From an uncultured Lachnospiraceae bacterium (GTDB lineage Bacteria > Bacillota > Clostridia > Lachnospirales > Lachnospiraceae), in NCBI GenBank assembly GCA_937885345.1, contig CAKZZH010000074.1:1-6331 (forward strand): a DNA stretch of 6,331 nt. The letters run 5' to 3'. Below the pieces are notes generated by a model. The model was given only the letters and a program-made list of their open reading frames with translations. It was not told the origin of the DNA and ran no database searches. Position numbers and translations under genes: made by a program. Positions 1 to 5,178 of this stretch are shown here, piece by piece. The first letter of the stretch is position 1; each line of letters opens with the position of its first letter.

Positions 1-90
1 GGATGTGATGCCGACCTAACCAAAAGCCGTGTCCATTATCTGGGGTATAGTTTATTTCTTTGCTGAGGGATTTTAAAGGTAGGTAGTTAT

Positions 91-97
91 GAAAGGA
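91..97 (+). promoter_or_regulatory. Ribosome binding site that decides the HAD phosphatase start
   Basis: GAAAGGA ends 7 bases before the ATG at 105 but only 1 base before the in-frame TTG at 99. The 105 start is therefore much better supported, giving MYRYLFFDLDGT with the nucleophile motif at its usual distance from the N-terminus. Confidence 0.7.
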
Positions 98-104
98 ATT
101 GTCA

Positions 105-761
105 ATGTACAGATATTTATTCTTCGATCTTGACGGAACGTTAACTCAGTCGGAGTTTGGGATTTTGAATTCGGTTGTGTATGCACTTGATAAAATGGGT
201 ATCCATGAAGATGACAGGGAGAGCCTCAGGAGGTTTATCGGACCGCCGCTTGTGACTGCTTTTATGGATTATTACGGGATGAGCAGGGAGGATGCCGAGA
301 AGGCGACTGCATTTTACAGGGAGTATTACAATGCCGGTGAGCTGTATAATGCGCCTTTGTATGAGGGCGTTACGGATATGCTTGAGACGCTGATGGCGCA
401 GGGCAAGCAGATGTATATCGTTACTTCTAAACCGCCGTTTTTTGCGGACAGGATAGAGAAACATTTTGGGCTTGATAAATATTTTAAGGCGGTGATAGGA
501 CCGGAGCTCAGCGATTCCCATAGTTCGAAGGCAGACCTTGTGAAGCGCGGGATTGCGATGGTTCGCGAGGGAGAGCCCGGTGCTTCTCTTGATGAATTTG
601 TGATGATCGGTGACAGGTTCTATGATATAGACGGTGCCAAGGGATGCGAGATAGACAGTGTCGGCGTGCTTTATGGATACGGAAGCCGCGAGGAACTTGA
701 GAAGGCCGGTGCGACATATCTTGCCGGGAAGGCGACTGATATTGCGGAGATTTTACGATAA
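105..761 (+). CDS. HAD-superfamily phosphatase, phosphoglycolate phosphatase-like (subfamily IA)
   Basis: This 218-residue cytoplasmic protein has the full set of HAD motifs. Motif I is FDLDGT, with nucleophile D8 and acid/base D10. Motif II is IVTSKP (T107/S108), motif III is K143 in SSKADLVK, and motif IV is MIGDRFYDI (D170, D174). Residues 15-85 form the helical C1 cap of Gph/PgpP-type enzymes. Such proteins remove phosphate from small phosphoesters such as 2-phosphoglycolate or nucleotides using Mg2+; the substrate cannot be read from sequence. The ATG at 105 is preferred over an in-frame TTG at 99 because GAAAGGA at 91-97 lies 7 bases before it. It is the first gene of an apparent operon, with the flavin reductase-like gene 37 bases downstream. 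Co-occurrence with glycerate kinase would fit handling of two- and three-carbon acid phosphates, but that is inference. Length and motifs look intact. Confidence 0.93.
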   Translation: MYRYLFFDLDGTLTQSEFGILNSVVYALDKMGIHEDDRESLRRFIGPPLVTAFMDYYGMSREDAEKATAFYREYYNAGELYNAPLYEGVTDMLETLMAQGKQMYIVTSKPPFFADRIEKHFGLDKYFKAVIGPELSDSHSSKADLVKRGIAMVREGEPGASLDEFVMIGDRFYDIDGAKGCEIDSVGVLYGYGSREELEKAGATYLAGKATDIAEILR

Positions 762-798
762 ATGAAAAGACGATGCAATTCAATAAAAGAAAGGGTGG

Positions 799-1278
799 AT
801 GAATATGGATTTTACAATGGATATCTTCGGACAGTTTGACAAGAAATGGGCGCTTCTTACCGCGGGTAAGGAAGATTCGTTCAACACGATGACGATCAGC
901 TGGGGCGGTCTCGGCACGATTTGGAACAAGCCCGTGGCCACGGTGTATGTGAGACAATCCAGGTATACGCATGATTTTATGGATGGGAATGAGTATTTTA
1001 CCGTGAGCTTCTATCCCGAGAGCTGCAAGAAGGTGCTTGGCGTACTCGGGTCGAGGTCCGGCAGGGATATCGATAAAATGACCGATTCGGGGCTGACTGC
1101 GGTTAAGGCGGGTGAATCGATGAGCTTCAAAGAGGCTGAGGTCACGCTTGTGTGCAGGAAACTTTATAAGCAGACGCTCCTTAAGGAGAATATGCCTGCG
1201 GATGTTGCAGATGCGATGTATGCGGACAATGACCTCCACGATATGTATATCGGAGAAGTTGTGGATATTATCAGGTAG
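799..1278 (+). CDS. Flavin reductase-like protein (FMN-binding split barrel)
   Basis: This 159-residue protein resembles the flavin reductase-like domain family (DIM6/NTAB type), which binds FMN non-covalently in a split-barrel dimer and serves in flavin or other oxidoreductions. Supporting segments are FNTMTISWGG (residues 28-37), the hydrophobic strand KPVATVYVRQSRYTHDF (44-60), and the NEYFTVSFYPE strand followed by a cysteine (64-76). The LGSRSGRDIDK loop (83-93) follows, as is typical of small clostridial members. There is no signal peptide or membrane segment. The start is ambiguous: ATG 799 lies 3 bases after AAGGG (791-795), while the in-frame ATG at 805 has better spacing from GGGTGG (793-798). 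The TAG stop (1276-1278) overlaps the ribosome binding site of the glycerate kinase gene, so the two are probably co-translated. The physiological electron donor and substrate are unknown. Confidence 0.87.
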   Translation: MNMDFTMDIFGQFDKKWALLTAGKEDSFNTMTISWGGLGTIWNKPVATVYVRQSRYTHDFMDGNEYFTVSFYPESCKKVLGVLGSRSGRDIDKMTDSGLTAVKAGESMSFKEAEVTLVCRKLYKQTLLKENMPADVADAMYADNDLHDMYIGEVVDIIR

Positions 1279-1284
1279 GATAGT

Positions 1285-2295
1285 ATGAATCGGATGGCCG
1301 ACAGCGGTGATTTATTTAAAATAGTGATCGCAAGCGACTCTTTTAAGGGAAGCCTTACGAGTAAGGAAATTGCGCGGATTGCTTCGTCCGCTGCGAAGGA
1401 TGTGCTTGGCGATAATTGTGAGTGCCTTGGGGTGCTTGTTGCCGATGGTGGCGAGGGAACCGTTGAGGCACTTCTTGACGCGCGGCCGGGAAGGCGCATT
1501 GATGTAAGGACTCATGATGCGCTGGGACGCGAGATTTCTGCTTATTACGGGGCTTTCGGTGATACTGCGGTGATAGAGATGGCAAAGGCTTCGGGCCTTA
1601 CACTTATCAAACCGTCTGAGCGCGATCTGCTTCGTGCTTCAACATACGGTACGGGCGAGATGCTTCTTGATGCGTCCGTACGCGGCTTTAACAAAATATA
1701 CCTTACAGTTGGCGGTTCTGCCACCAACGATGGCGGAATGGGAGCTCTGGAGGCTCTGGGAGCCATCTTCTATGATGAGAAAGGCAAGAGGCTGACAGGA
1801 TGCGGAGGTAACCTTGAGAAGATTGCGCGTATTGATGTTTCCGATCTTGTTACCCCCGATGTAACTCTTCTGTGTGATGTGATCAGCCCGCTTACGGGAG
1901 AGCACGGCGCGGCCGGTGGTCTTGCGGCAGGTATGATGTGCTTTCTTAATGCGGATCACAGGGTTGGCATTGATGCGGTGCTTGATCTGATTGGCTTTGA
2001 TGAACTTATCAAGGGAGCGGATCTTGTTATAACAGGAGAGGGTAGAACGGATGTACAGACGCTTGGAATGAAAGCACCGATGGGCGTCGCGCTTCGCGCA
2101 AAGAAGGCCGGCGTACCCGTATGGCTGATTTCGGGAATTGTTGACGGCGCGGACGATTCGTCCATTCGCGCCGGGTTAAAAGATTACGGCATCACCGACA
2201 TATTCGAGACATCCCGAGGCATCCCGCTCGACGAAGCGATGAGAAACGCCGGTAAGAATTATTACGAGACCGTATGCGAAGCACTGCGGCGATAA
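1285..2295 (+). CDS. Glycerate kinase, family 1 (GarK/GlxK type), with an internal deletion
   Basis: This enzyme family transfers phosphate from ATP to D-glycerate, normally giving 2-phosphoglycerate, and acts in the cytoplasm. Family hallmarks in order are FKIVIASDSFKGSL (11-24), VADGGEGTVEAL (52-63), VIEMAKASGL (96-105), STYGTGEML (119-127), VGGSATNDGGMGALEALG (142-159), LLCDVISPLTGEHGA (195-209), and LVITGEGRTD with the following loop (247-262). At 336 residues it is shorter than the usual ~375-380. GEHGA (205-209) runs straight into AGGLAAGMMCFLNA, whereas relatives have about 45 residues here, including FGPQKGA and PGAGAAGG. The reading frame is kept, so activity is uncertain. The AGGTAGGA at 1273-1280 overlaps the upstream stop. 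ATG 1285 is used, with an in-frame ATG at 1294 as an alternative. It is the last gene of the operon, and its stop lies 3 bp from the end of the convergent WYL frame. Confidence 0.92.
   Translation: MNRMADSGDLFKIVIASDSFKGSLTSKEIARIASSAAKDVLGDNCECLGVLVADGGEGTVEALLDARPGRRIDVRTHDALGREISAYYGAFGDTAVIEMAKASGLTLIKPSERDLLRASTYGTGEMLLDASVRGFNKIYLTVGGSATNDGGMGALEALGAIFYDEKGKRLTGCGGNLEKIARIDVSDLVTPDVTLLCDVISPLTGEHGAAGGLAAGMMCFLNADHRVGIDAVLDLIGFDELIKGADLVITGEGRTDVQTLGMKAPMGVALRAKKAGVPVWLISGIVDGADDSSIRAGLKDYGITDIFETSRGIPLDEAMRNAGKNYYETVCEALRR
1906..1917 (+). other. Deletion-like junction inside the glycerate kinase gene
   Basis: The codons for G208-A-A-G211 (GGC GCG GCC GGT) join two segments that relatives keep about 45 residues apart: the CDV..PL.G..GA strand-loop and the (GAGA)AGG.GA glycine-rich loop. 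Both ancestral edges would encode Gly-Ala, so the GC-rich GGCGCGG stretch is a plausible site of microhomology recombination. The family comparison is from memory of GarK/GlxK sequences, not an alignment. Confidence 0.6.
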
Positions 2296-2298
2296 ACA

Positions 2299-2478
2299 CT
2301 AATGGATCTCTTCGTATATTTCTTTGAGTTTATCCGGATCACTTATAAGGTCGCCGTAGTATCCTGAGAAATCCTCTTCTGATCTTGATGCGCGGTAATT
2401 GTATTCAATATCGTCGACATTAAACTTCACTCCGTCCTCCTCCTGTTGCTTTAAAACTCTATGTAACCCGCTGAATGA
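2299..2478 (-). pseudogene. In-frame C-terminal remnant of the WYL regulator, or a 43-residue small ORF
   Basis: After the TAA at 2479-2481 the same frame stays open for 59 codons to a TAG at 2299-2301. The remnant begins SFSGLHRVLKQQEEDG and ends YYGDLISDPDKLKEIYEEIH. That pattern (F-S-x-G-L-H-R strand, then a ...YYGDLI.DP..LKEIYEE helix) is what I expect of the domain that follows WYL in full-length homologues. Restoring it gives 310 residues, a typical length. One base change creating TAA is the simplest explanation. Alternatively, a GTG at 2430 preceded by AGGAGGAGG (2436-2444, 5 bases away) could start an independent 43-residue protein by reinitiation. That site may simply be the codons for Gln-Glu-Glu-Asp. 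The tail ends 3 bp from the glycerate kinase stop, the tight convergent spacing expected of a once-intact gene. Confidence 0.62.
2436..2444 (-). promoter_or_regulatory. Strong Shine-Dalgarno-like AGGAGGAGG before GTG 2430
   Basis: On the minus strand AGGAGGAGG lies 5 bases before a GTG codon, downstream of the premature stop of the WYL gene. It could allow reinitiation and separate synthesis of the C-terminal 43 residues. It may equally be coincidence, because the same bases encode Gln-Glu-Glu in the continued frame. Confidence 0.4.
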
Positions 2479-3231
2479 TTATACCATTTCGCTATGTGTA
2501 TCTACAAGATATGCACTTGATTCCTTGAATTCTCTAAGCATTTCTTCGCTCGGTTTGAAGAACTTTTTCGTAGTATACAGTGCATGTATTTGTGATATCT
2601 TAAAACTTCGCGGAATGCCCGGTCCATCATCACTGCACAGCAGATAGTTGCATCCGTCATTCTTTGACACGGCAATAATATAAGGTCTTATTCGGAATAT
2701 AATACTCGCCGCCTTTGCAGATGAAAAGGTAATGACCTTTTTGCTTTTGATTGCCCTGCGCAGTTCTTCGAATGTTTCGCGGAAAATAATAATTTCCCGG
2801 TCTTTTTGCGGAATCGTAAAATACGCAGCCATAAGATTATTGATATATTGAGACAGGGAGATTTCAGAGAGAAAATTGTTTTCAATCGACTTTATCACAT
2901 CGAGTGAGCCTGCGCTGACGGTAATCGTAAGCGCTGTGCTTCTTCCGCCTTTAAGCATATTGCTTTGTATATATTTGCCTATGATTCTGTCTGCTATGAT
3001 TCCGGCATCCTTCTTACTGAGCGACCTGAGATCCGTAAAATCATTCAGTATCAACTCACGCCTCTTTGAAATGTTCGTGCAATACTCATCATAATAATTT
3101 ACGAGCAGTTCCTTAATGAAACCGTTTAAATTAACGCTGCCGTCCTTCTTGGCAAACCCAAATATTTCGGCATCGCTTATAAGGGCCTTTTTCATTTTTT
3201 CTGAAATGTATATTTTGTATTTCTTGGTCAT
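2479..3231 (-). CDS. Ribbon-helix-helix/WYL-domain transcriptional regulator, C-terminally truncated
   Basis: The 250-residue product looks like a DNA-binding regulator of the RHH-WYL architecture, known for example from WYL1 proteins beside type VI-D CRISPR loci. Residues 4-50 (strand KYKIYIS, two helices, ending GFIKELLVNYYDEY) fit a ribbon-helix-helix unit. Residues 99-147 (TALTITVSAGSLDVIKSIEN, then SLSQYINNLMAAYF and PQKDRE) look like a second one, so one chain could form an RHH pair. Residues 155-222 resemble a WYL domain: KKVITF, FRIRPYIIAVSK, NYLLCSDD and the PRSFKISQI strand, with N195 where many relatives carry W. WYL domains usually sense nucleotides or nucleic acid ligands. The ATG at 3231 has only a weak GAAG site and sits ~36 bases downstream of the predicted transcription start. 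The frame stops at TAA (2479-2481), which appears premature. No cas gene is in the window. Confidence 0.78.
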   Translation of the reverse strand: MTKKYKIYISEKMKKALISDAEIFGFAKKDGSVNLNGFIKELLVNYYDEYCTNISKRRELILNDFTDLRSLSKKDAGIIADRIIGKYIQSNMLKGGRSTALTITVSAGSLDVIKSIENNFLSEISLSQYINNLMAAYFTIPQKDREIIIFRETFEELRRAIKSKKVITFSSAKAASIIFRIRPYIIAVSKNDGCNYLLCSDDGPGIPRSFKISQIHALYTTKKFFKPSEEMLREFKESSAYLVDTHSEMV

Positions 3232-3246
3232 ATCGTATCTTCAATA

Positions 3247-3257
3247 TCCAATTTGGA
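3247..3257. promoter_or_regulatory. 11-bp inverted repeat, possible operator of the WYL gene
   Basis: TCCAATTTGGA is a perfect inverted repeat (TCCAA/TTGGA) around one central base. It lies between the predicted minus-strand transcription start (~3267) and the regulator's ATG at 3231. A repressor bound here would block transcription, so autoregulation by the RHH-WYL protein is possible. There is no direct evidence of binding. Confidence 0.35.
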
Positions 3258-3273
3258 GTTGCATTCTGAAACA

Positions 3274-3302
3274 ATTATATAATAGTCTCAGGTATTTTAC
3301 AA
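3274..3302 (-). promoter_or_regulatory. Predicted sigma-70 type promoter for the WYL regulator
   Basis: Read on the minus strand, TTGTAA (3302-3297) and a perfect TATAAT (3279-3274) are separated by exactly 17 bases. The -35 box matches consensus at 4 of 6 positions and the -10 box at 6 of 6. The predicted start lies near 3267, about 36 bases before the ATG at 3231. The AT-rich background raises the chance of a random match. Confidence 0.5.
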
Positions 3303-3365
3303 TAATTTTAGGGGTTATATACATAATATAATTTAATATATTCGAACCCATAATCAACTCTGCTC

Positions 3366-3394
3366 TTGAGATAAAAACGCGAGTATACTAAAAT
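3366..3394 (+). promoter_or_regulatory. Predicted sigma-70 type promoter reading toward the rhuM relic and serine hydrolase
   Basis: TTGAGA (3366-3371) and TAAAAT (3389-3394) each match consensus at 5 of 6 positions and are separated by exactly 17 bases. The predicted start is near 3401. The palindrome AGTATACT (3382-3389) fills the end of the spacer, and a second GTATAC (3401-3406) sits at the start site, so this looks like a controlled promoter. It probably once drove rhuM. With rhuM broken, it is the best visible promoter for the serine hydrolase, giving a leader of about 335 bases. Confidence 0.55.
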
Positions 3395-3406
3395 ATATCC
3401 GTATAC
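3382..3406. promoter_or_regulatory. Paired GTATAC palindromes over the plus promoter (possible operator)
   Basis: AGTATACT (3382-3389) and GTATAC (3401-3406) are 18 bp apart start to start. The first abuts and overlaps the -10 box by one base, and the second covers the predicted +1. Two identical palindromic half-sites in this position suggest a repressor site. Its binder is unknown; the adjacent RHH-WYL protein is one candidate. Confidence 0.35.
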
Positions 3407-3411
3407 GAATA

Positions 3412-3514
3412 AATTCGGGAAGAGTGCATCATATTTGAGCAAATCACCGAATTCGGGAGAAACGTTTCATTCGAAAAACCGGCGCATTTGTGAGAAATGG
3501 TAAATTTGGGAGAA
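3412..3514 (+). repeat. Degenerate AATTYGGGAGAA repeats
   Basis: Four related copies occur in one orientation: AATTCGGGAAG (3412-3422), AATTCGGGAGAA (3450-3461), CATTTGTGAGAA (3485-3496) and AATTTGGGAGAA (3503-3514). A fifth partial copy, AATTTGGAG, is at 3250-3258 inside the WYL-side inverted repeat. Spacing is irregular (38, 35 and 18 bases), so this is not a CRISPR array. The role is unknown. Confidence 0.45.
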
Positions 3515-3719
3515 CATAGAGATTCGTTATGAAGATGAAAATATATGGCTGACTCAGAAGGTTATGGCGAAGTTGTATGAGGTTACGGTTCCCACTGTTA
3601 ATTATCATATAAATAAGATATTCAAGGATTCAGAACTTCAGAAGGATTCAGTTATTAGAAAATTTCTAATAACTGCCGATCTTTATGCTACCGCTTTAGA
3701 TTATGATATGGATAATTGA
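3504..3719 (+). pseudogene. rhuM (virulence protein RhuM family) relic, lacking start and middle
   Basis: The frame after a TAA at 3501 reads IEIRYEDENIWLTQ, then KLYEVTVPTVNYHINKIF, DSELQKDSVIRKFLITA, and finally DLYATALDYD before TGA at 3717-3719. The first parts match the conserved N-terminal region of RhuM proteins. The last ten residues match a motif near the C-terminal part of the family (..KITDIYATSIDYD..). More than 100 intervening residues are therefore missing, joined in frame near 3672-3680. No ATG, GTG or TTG start with a ribosome binding site precedes it, and the usual first residues are absent. RhuM proteins are common in genomic and defence islands and their biochemical role is poorly known. 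The relic overlaps the first possible ATG (3703) of the serine hydrolase. No function is expected. Confidence 0.83.
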
Positions 3720-3735
3720 AGGACAAGATTCGGTA

Positions 3736-5178
3736 ATGATGAAAATTTGGACAAAGAGAAAATCAATAATATGTATGATGTTGATTGTTTTAACTGTACT
3801 GATGCCTTTTGGGAATTATGGGATAGTTATGGCTGACACTGCTGAAGAGAACAAAGATATATACGACAGTATAGATGAGTATCTTTCTGATGTCGTCCCC
3901 AAAACACATTTTCCTTCCTTATCAATTACCATAGTTGATAAGGATAAAACCCTGTTTTCAAAAAGCTATGGCGATATAGGGGGTACAGATAAACCTTATG
4001 CTTTGGGTTCAGTAAGCAAATCCTTTACAGCTTTATGCATAATGCAGTTGGTAGAACAAGACAAAGTATCATTGAATGCTAATTTGTCGGAATATCTTCC
4101 TGATGCAACAGACGGGGATAGAATTACGATTCTGCAGCTGCTTAATCATACAAGTGGGTTGGGAGAACACCAAAATCTGACAAATTACAGAATTGTGAAT
4201 GATCAGGGAGTTCATCTGTATTCCAATGTAAATTATTCTCTGCTTGGACAGGTAATAGAGGCTGTCAGCGGTAAATCTTATGAAGATTATGTTACTGAGA
4301 ATATTTTTGAACCGCTCAATTTGAATCATACATATGCCAGACCTGATGATGCTAAGATAAATGGACTTGTACAAGGTTATGAAAATTGGTTTGGCTTTAC
4401 TTTGAAAACAGATAACAGATACTGCAGTGATAGAGATGCCTGGATTACAATTCCTGCTGGATATATATCTTCATCGACAGAAGATCTCGGCAGATATCTG
4501 CAAATGTATCTGCGCGGCGGCGAGAACATCATTTCTGCTGACAGTATAAATGAAATGTTTTACAACAGTGTGATGGTAGAAGACGAGATCCCTTACAGTT
4601 ACGGGATGGGTTGGACGCTTATAAATGAGCCCTTAAAACAGCCGGCGCTACGGCACAGCGGTCTTGTGGAAAACGGGATGTCTTGTGTTTATATTTTGCC
4701 TGAAAACGATATCGGCGTGGCAATTACCGTTAATGCAAATGATTATTTTGTAGGAGCGGATTTTGCCGACAGGGTTGGCTGGGGCGTTATTCTTATGCTC
4801 ATGGGGGATGAACCGAATCAAATTGGTTCGAGTGAATATATATTGAGACATCTTATGTTTGACGGAATATATCTGATCGTGATTCTCGTATCTGTTTTAC
4901 CGTTTGTTCTCTTAAAAAGATATATAAAATCCCTTCAGAAGGATAAGCACCGGAGAAATATTATCAGATTGATAGTCGTTCACGCAGTACTGCCTATAGG
5001 TTTATTGCTGTTGACTCAGATATGTTTCGGAACACCGCTTTGGGTTGTAAGAGCCTTTGTTCCTGATCTGTTCTTTGTGATTATTATATCAGCAGCTTTG
5101 TTACTTTGCAGCGGGTTCACCAAATTGGGACTGTTTATAAAGTACATGAATAAAACAACACGAAGATATGACCAATGA
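3736..5178 (+). CDS. Secreted/membrane serine hydrolase, class C beta-lactamase-related (PBP4*-like), with three C-terminal membrane segments
   Basis: This family covers class C beta-lactamases, D-Ala-D-Ala peptidases and esterases acting outside the membrane. Numbered from ATG 3736 (480 residues), KIWTKRK plus a hydrophobic core (10-23) form a signal peptide, with likely cleavage after VMA (A33). The catalytic SxxK is S92-V-S-K95 in LGSVSKSFTA, the YxN motif is Y162-S-N164, and the KTG-equivalent is H307-S-G309. TILQLLNHTSGLGEH (about 130-144) and the IPAGYISSSTEDLGRYL strand-helix are also typical. Three hydrophobic segments follow at about 378-394, 412-430 and 444-460, separated by basic loops, so the C-terminus anchors it. 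An in-frame ATG at 3703 would add 11 residues (with two acidic ones) before the signal peptide and lies inside the rhuM relic. GAAGGA at 3718-3723 favours 3736, although a 12-base gap is long. The substrate is unknown: peptidoglycan peptides, a lactam or an ester are all possible. Confidence 0.92.
   Translation: MMKIWTKRKSIICMMLIVLTVLMPFGNYGIVMADTAEENKDIYDSIDEYLSDVVPKTHFPSLSITIVDKDKTLFSKSYGDIGGTDKPYALGSVSKSFTALCIMQLVEQDKVSLNANLSEYLPDATDGDRITILQLLNHTSGLGEHQNLTNYRIVNDQGVHLYSNVNYSLLGQVIEAVSGKSYEDYVTENIFEPLNLNHTYARPDDAKINGLVQGYENWFGFTLKTDNRYCSDRDAWITIPAGYISSSTEDLGRYLQMYLRGGENIISADSINEMFYNSVMVEDEIPYSYGMGWTLINEPLKQPALRHSGLVENGMSCVYILPENDIGVAITVNANDYFVGADFADRVGWGVILMLMGDEPNQIGSSEYILRHLMFDGIYLIVILVSVLPFVLLKRYIKSLQKDKHRRNIIRLIVVHAVLPIGLLLLTQICFGTPLWVVRAFVPDLFFVIIISAALLLCSGFTKLGLFIKYMNKTTRRYDQ

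Larger units (their letters stand above)
3232..3503. other. AT-rich divergent intergenic region with promoters and short repeats
   Basis: This stretch between the WYL regulator and the rhuM relic has no supportable gene. It contains a minus-strand promoter (3274-3302), a strong plus-strand promoter (3366-3394), the GTATAC palindromes at 3383-3388 and 3401-3406, and the inverted repeat ATTTGagCAAAT at 3433-3444. It also holds most of a set of degenerate AATTYGGGAGAA motifs. A short open stretch in one frame (3413-3487) lacks a start codon and matches nothing I know. Confidence 0.6.

Noticed and set aside
46..51. TATAGT as a -10 box for the phosphatase operon
   Set aside because: No -35-like hexamer lies 16-18 bases upstream (AAAGCC at the expected place), so a promoter call is not supported.
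1..66. Open stretch to a TGA at 64-66, and an open minus-strand frame over the same bases, possibly the edge of an upstream gene
   Set aside because: Both are too short to recognise, have no domain signal, and the minus-strand frame has no plausible start. I cannot tell coding from chance.
508..1239. Long minus-strand open frame opposite the phosphatase and flavin reductase genes
   Set aside because: It covers the convincing plus-strand genes, has low-complexity Arg/His-rich content and matches no family. It is a shadow of GC-rich third positions.
2399..2647. Plus-strand open frame of 82 codons opposite the WYL gene tail
   Set aside because: Ser/Cys/Leu-rich shadow translation of the minus-strand gene, with no domain and no ribosome binding site.
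3413..3487. Short open stretch containing ITEFGRNVSFEKPAHL
   Set aside because: It has no start codon, ends in TGA after 24 codons, and matches no family I can name. Kept only as a note in the intergenic entry.
3412..3514. CRISPR-like array
   Set aside because: The repeats are about 12 bp, degenerate and irregularly spaced (38, 35 and 18 bases), unlike CRISPR repeats, and no cas gene is present.
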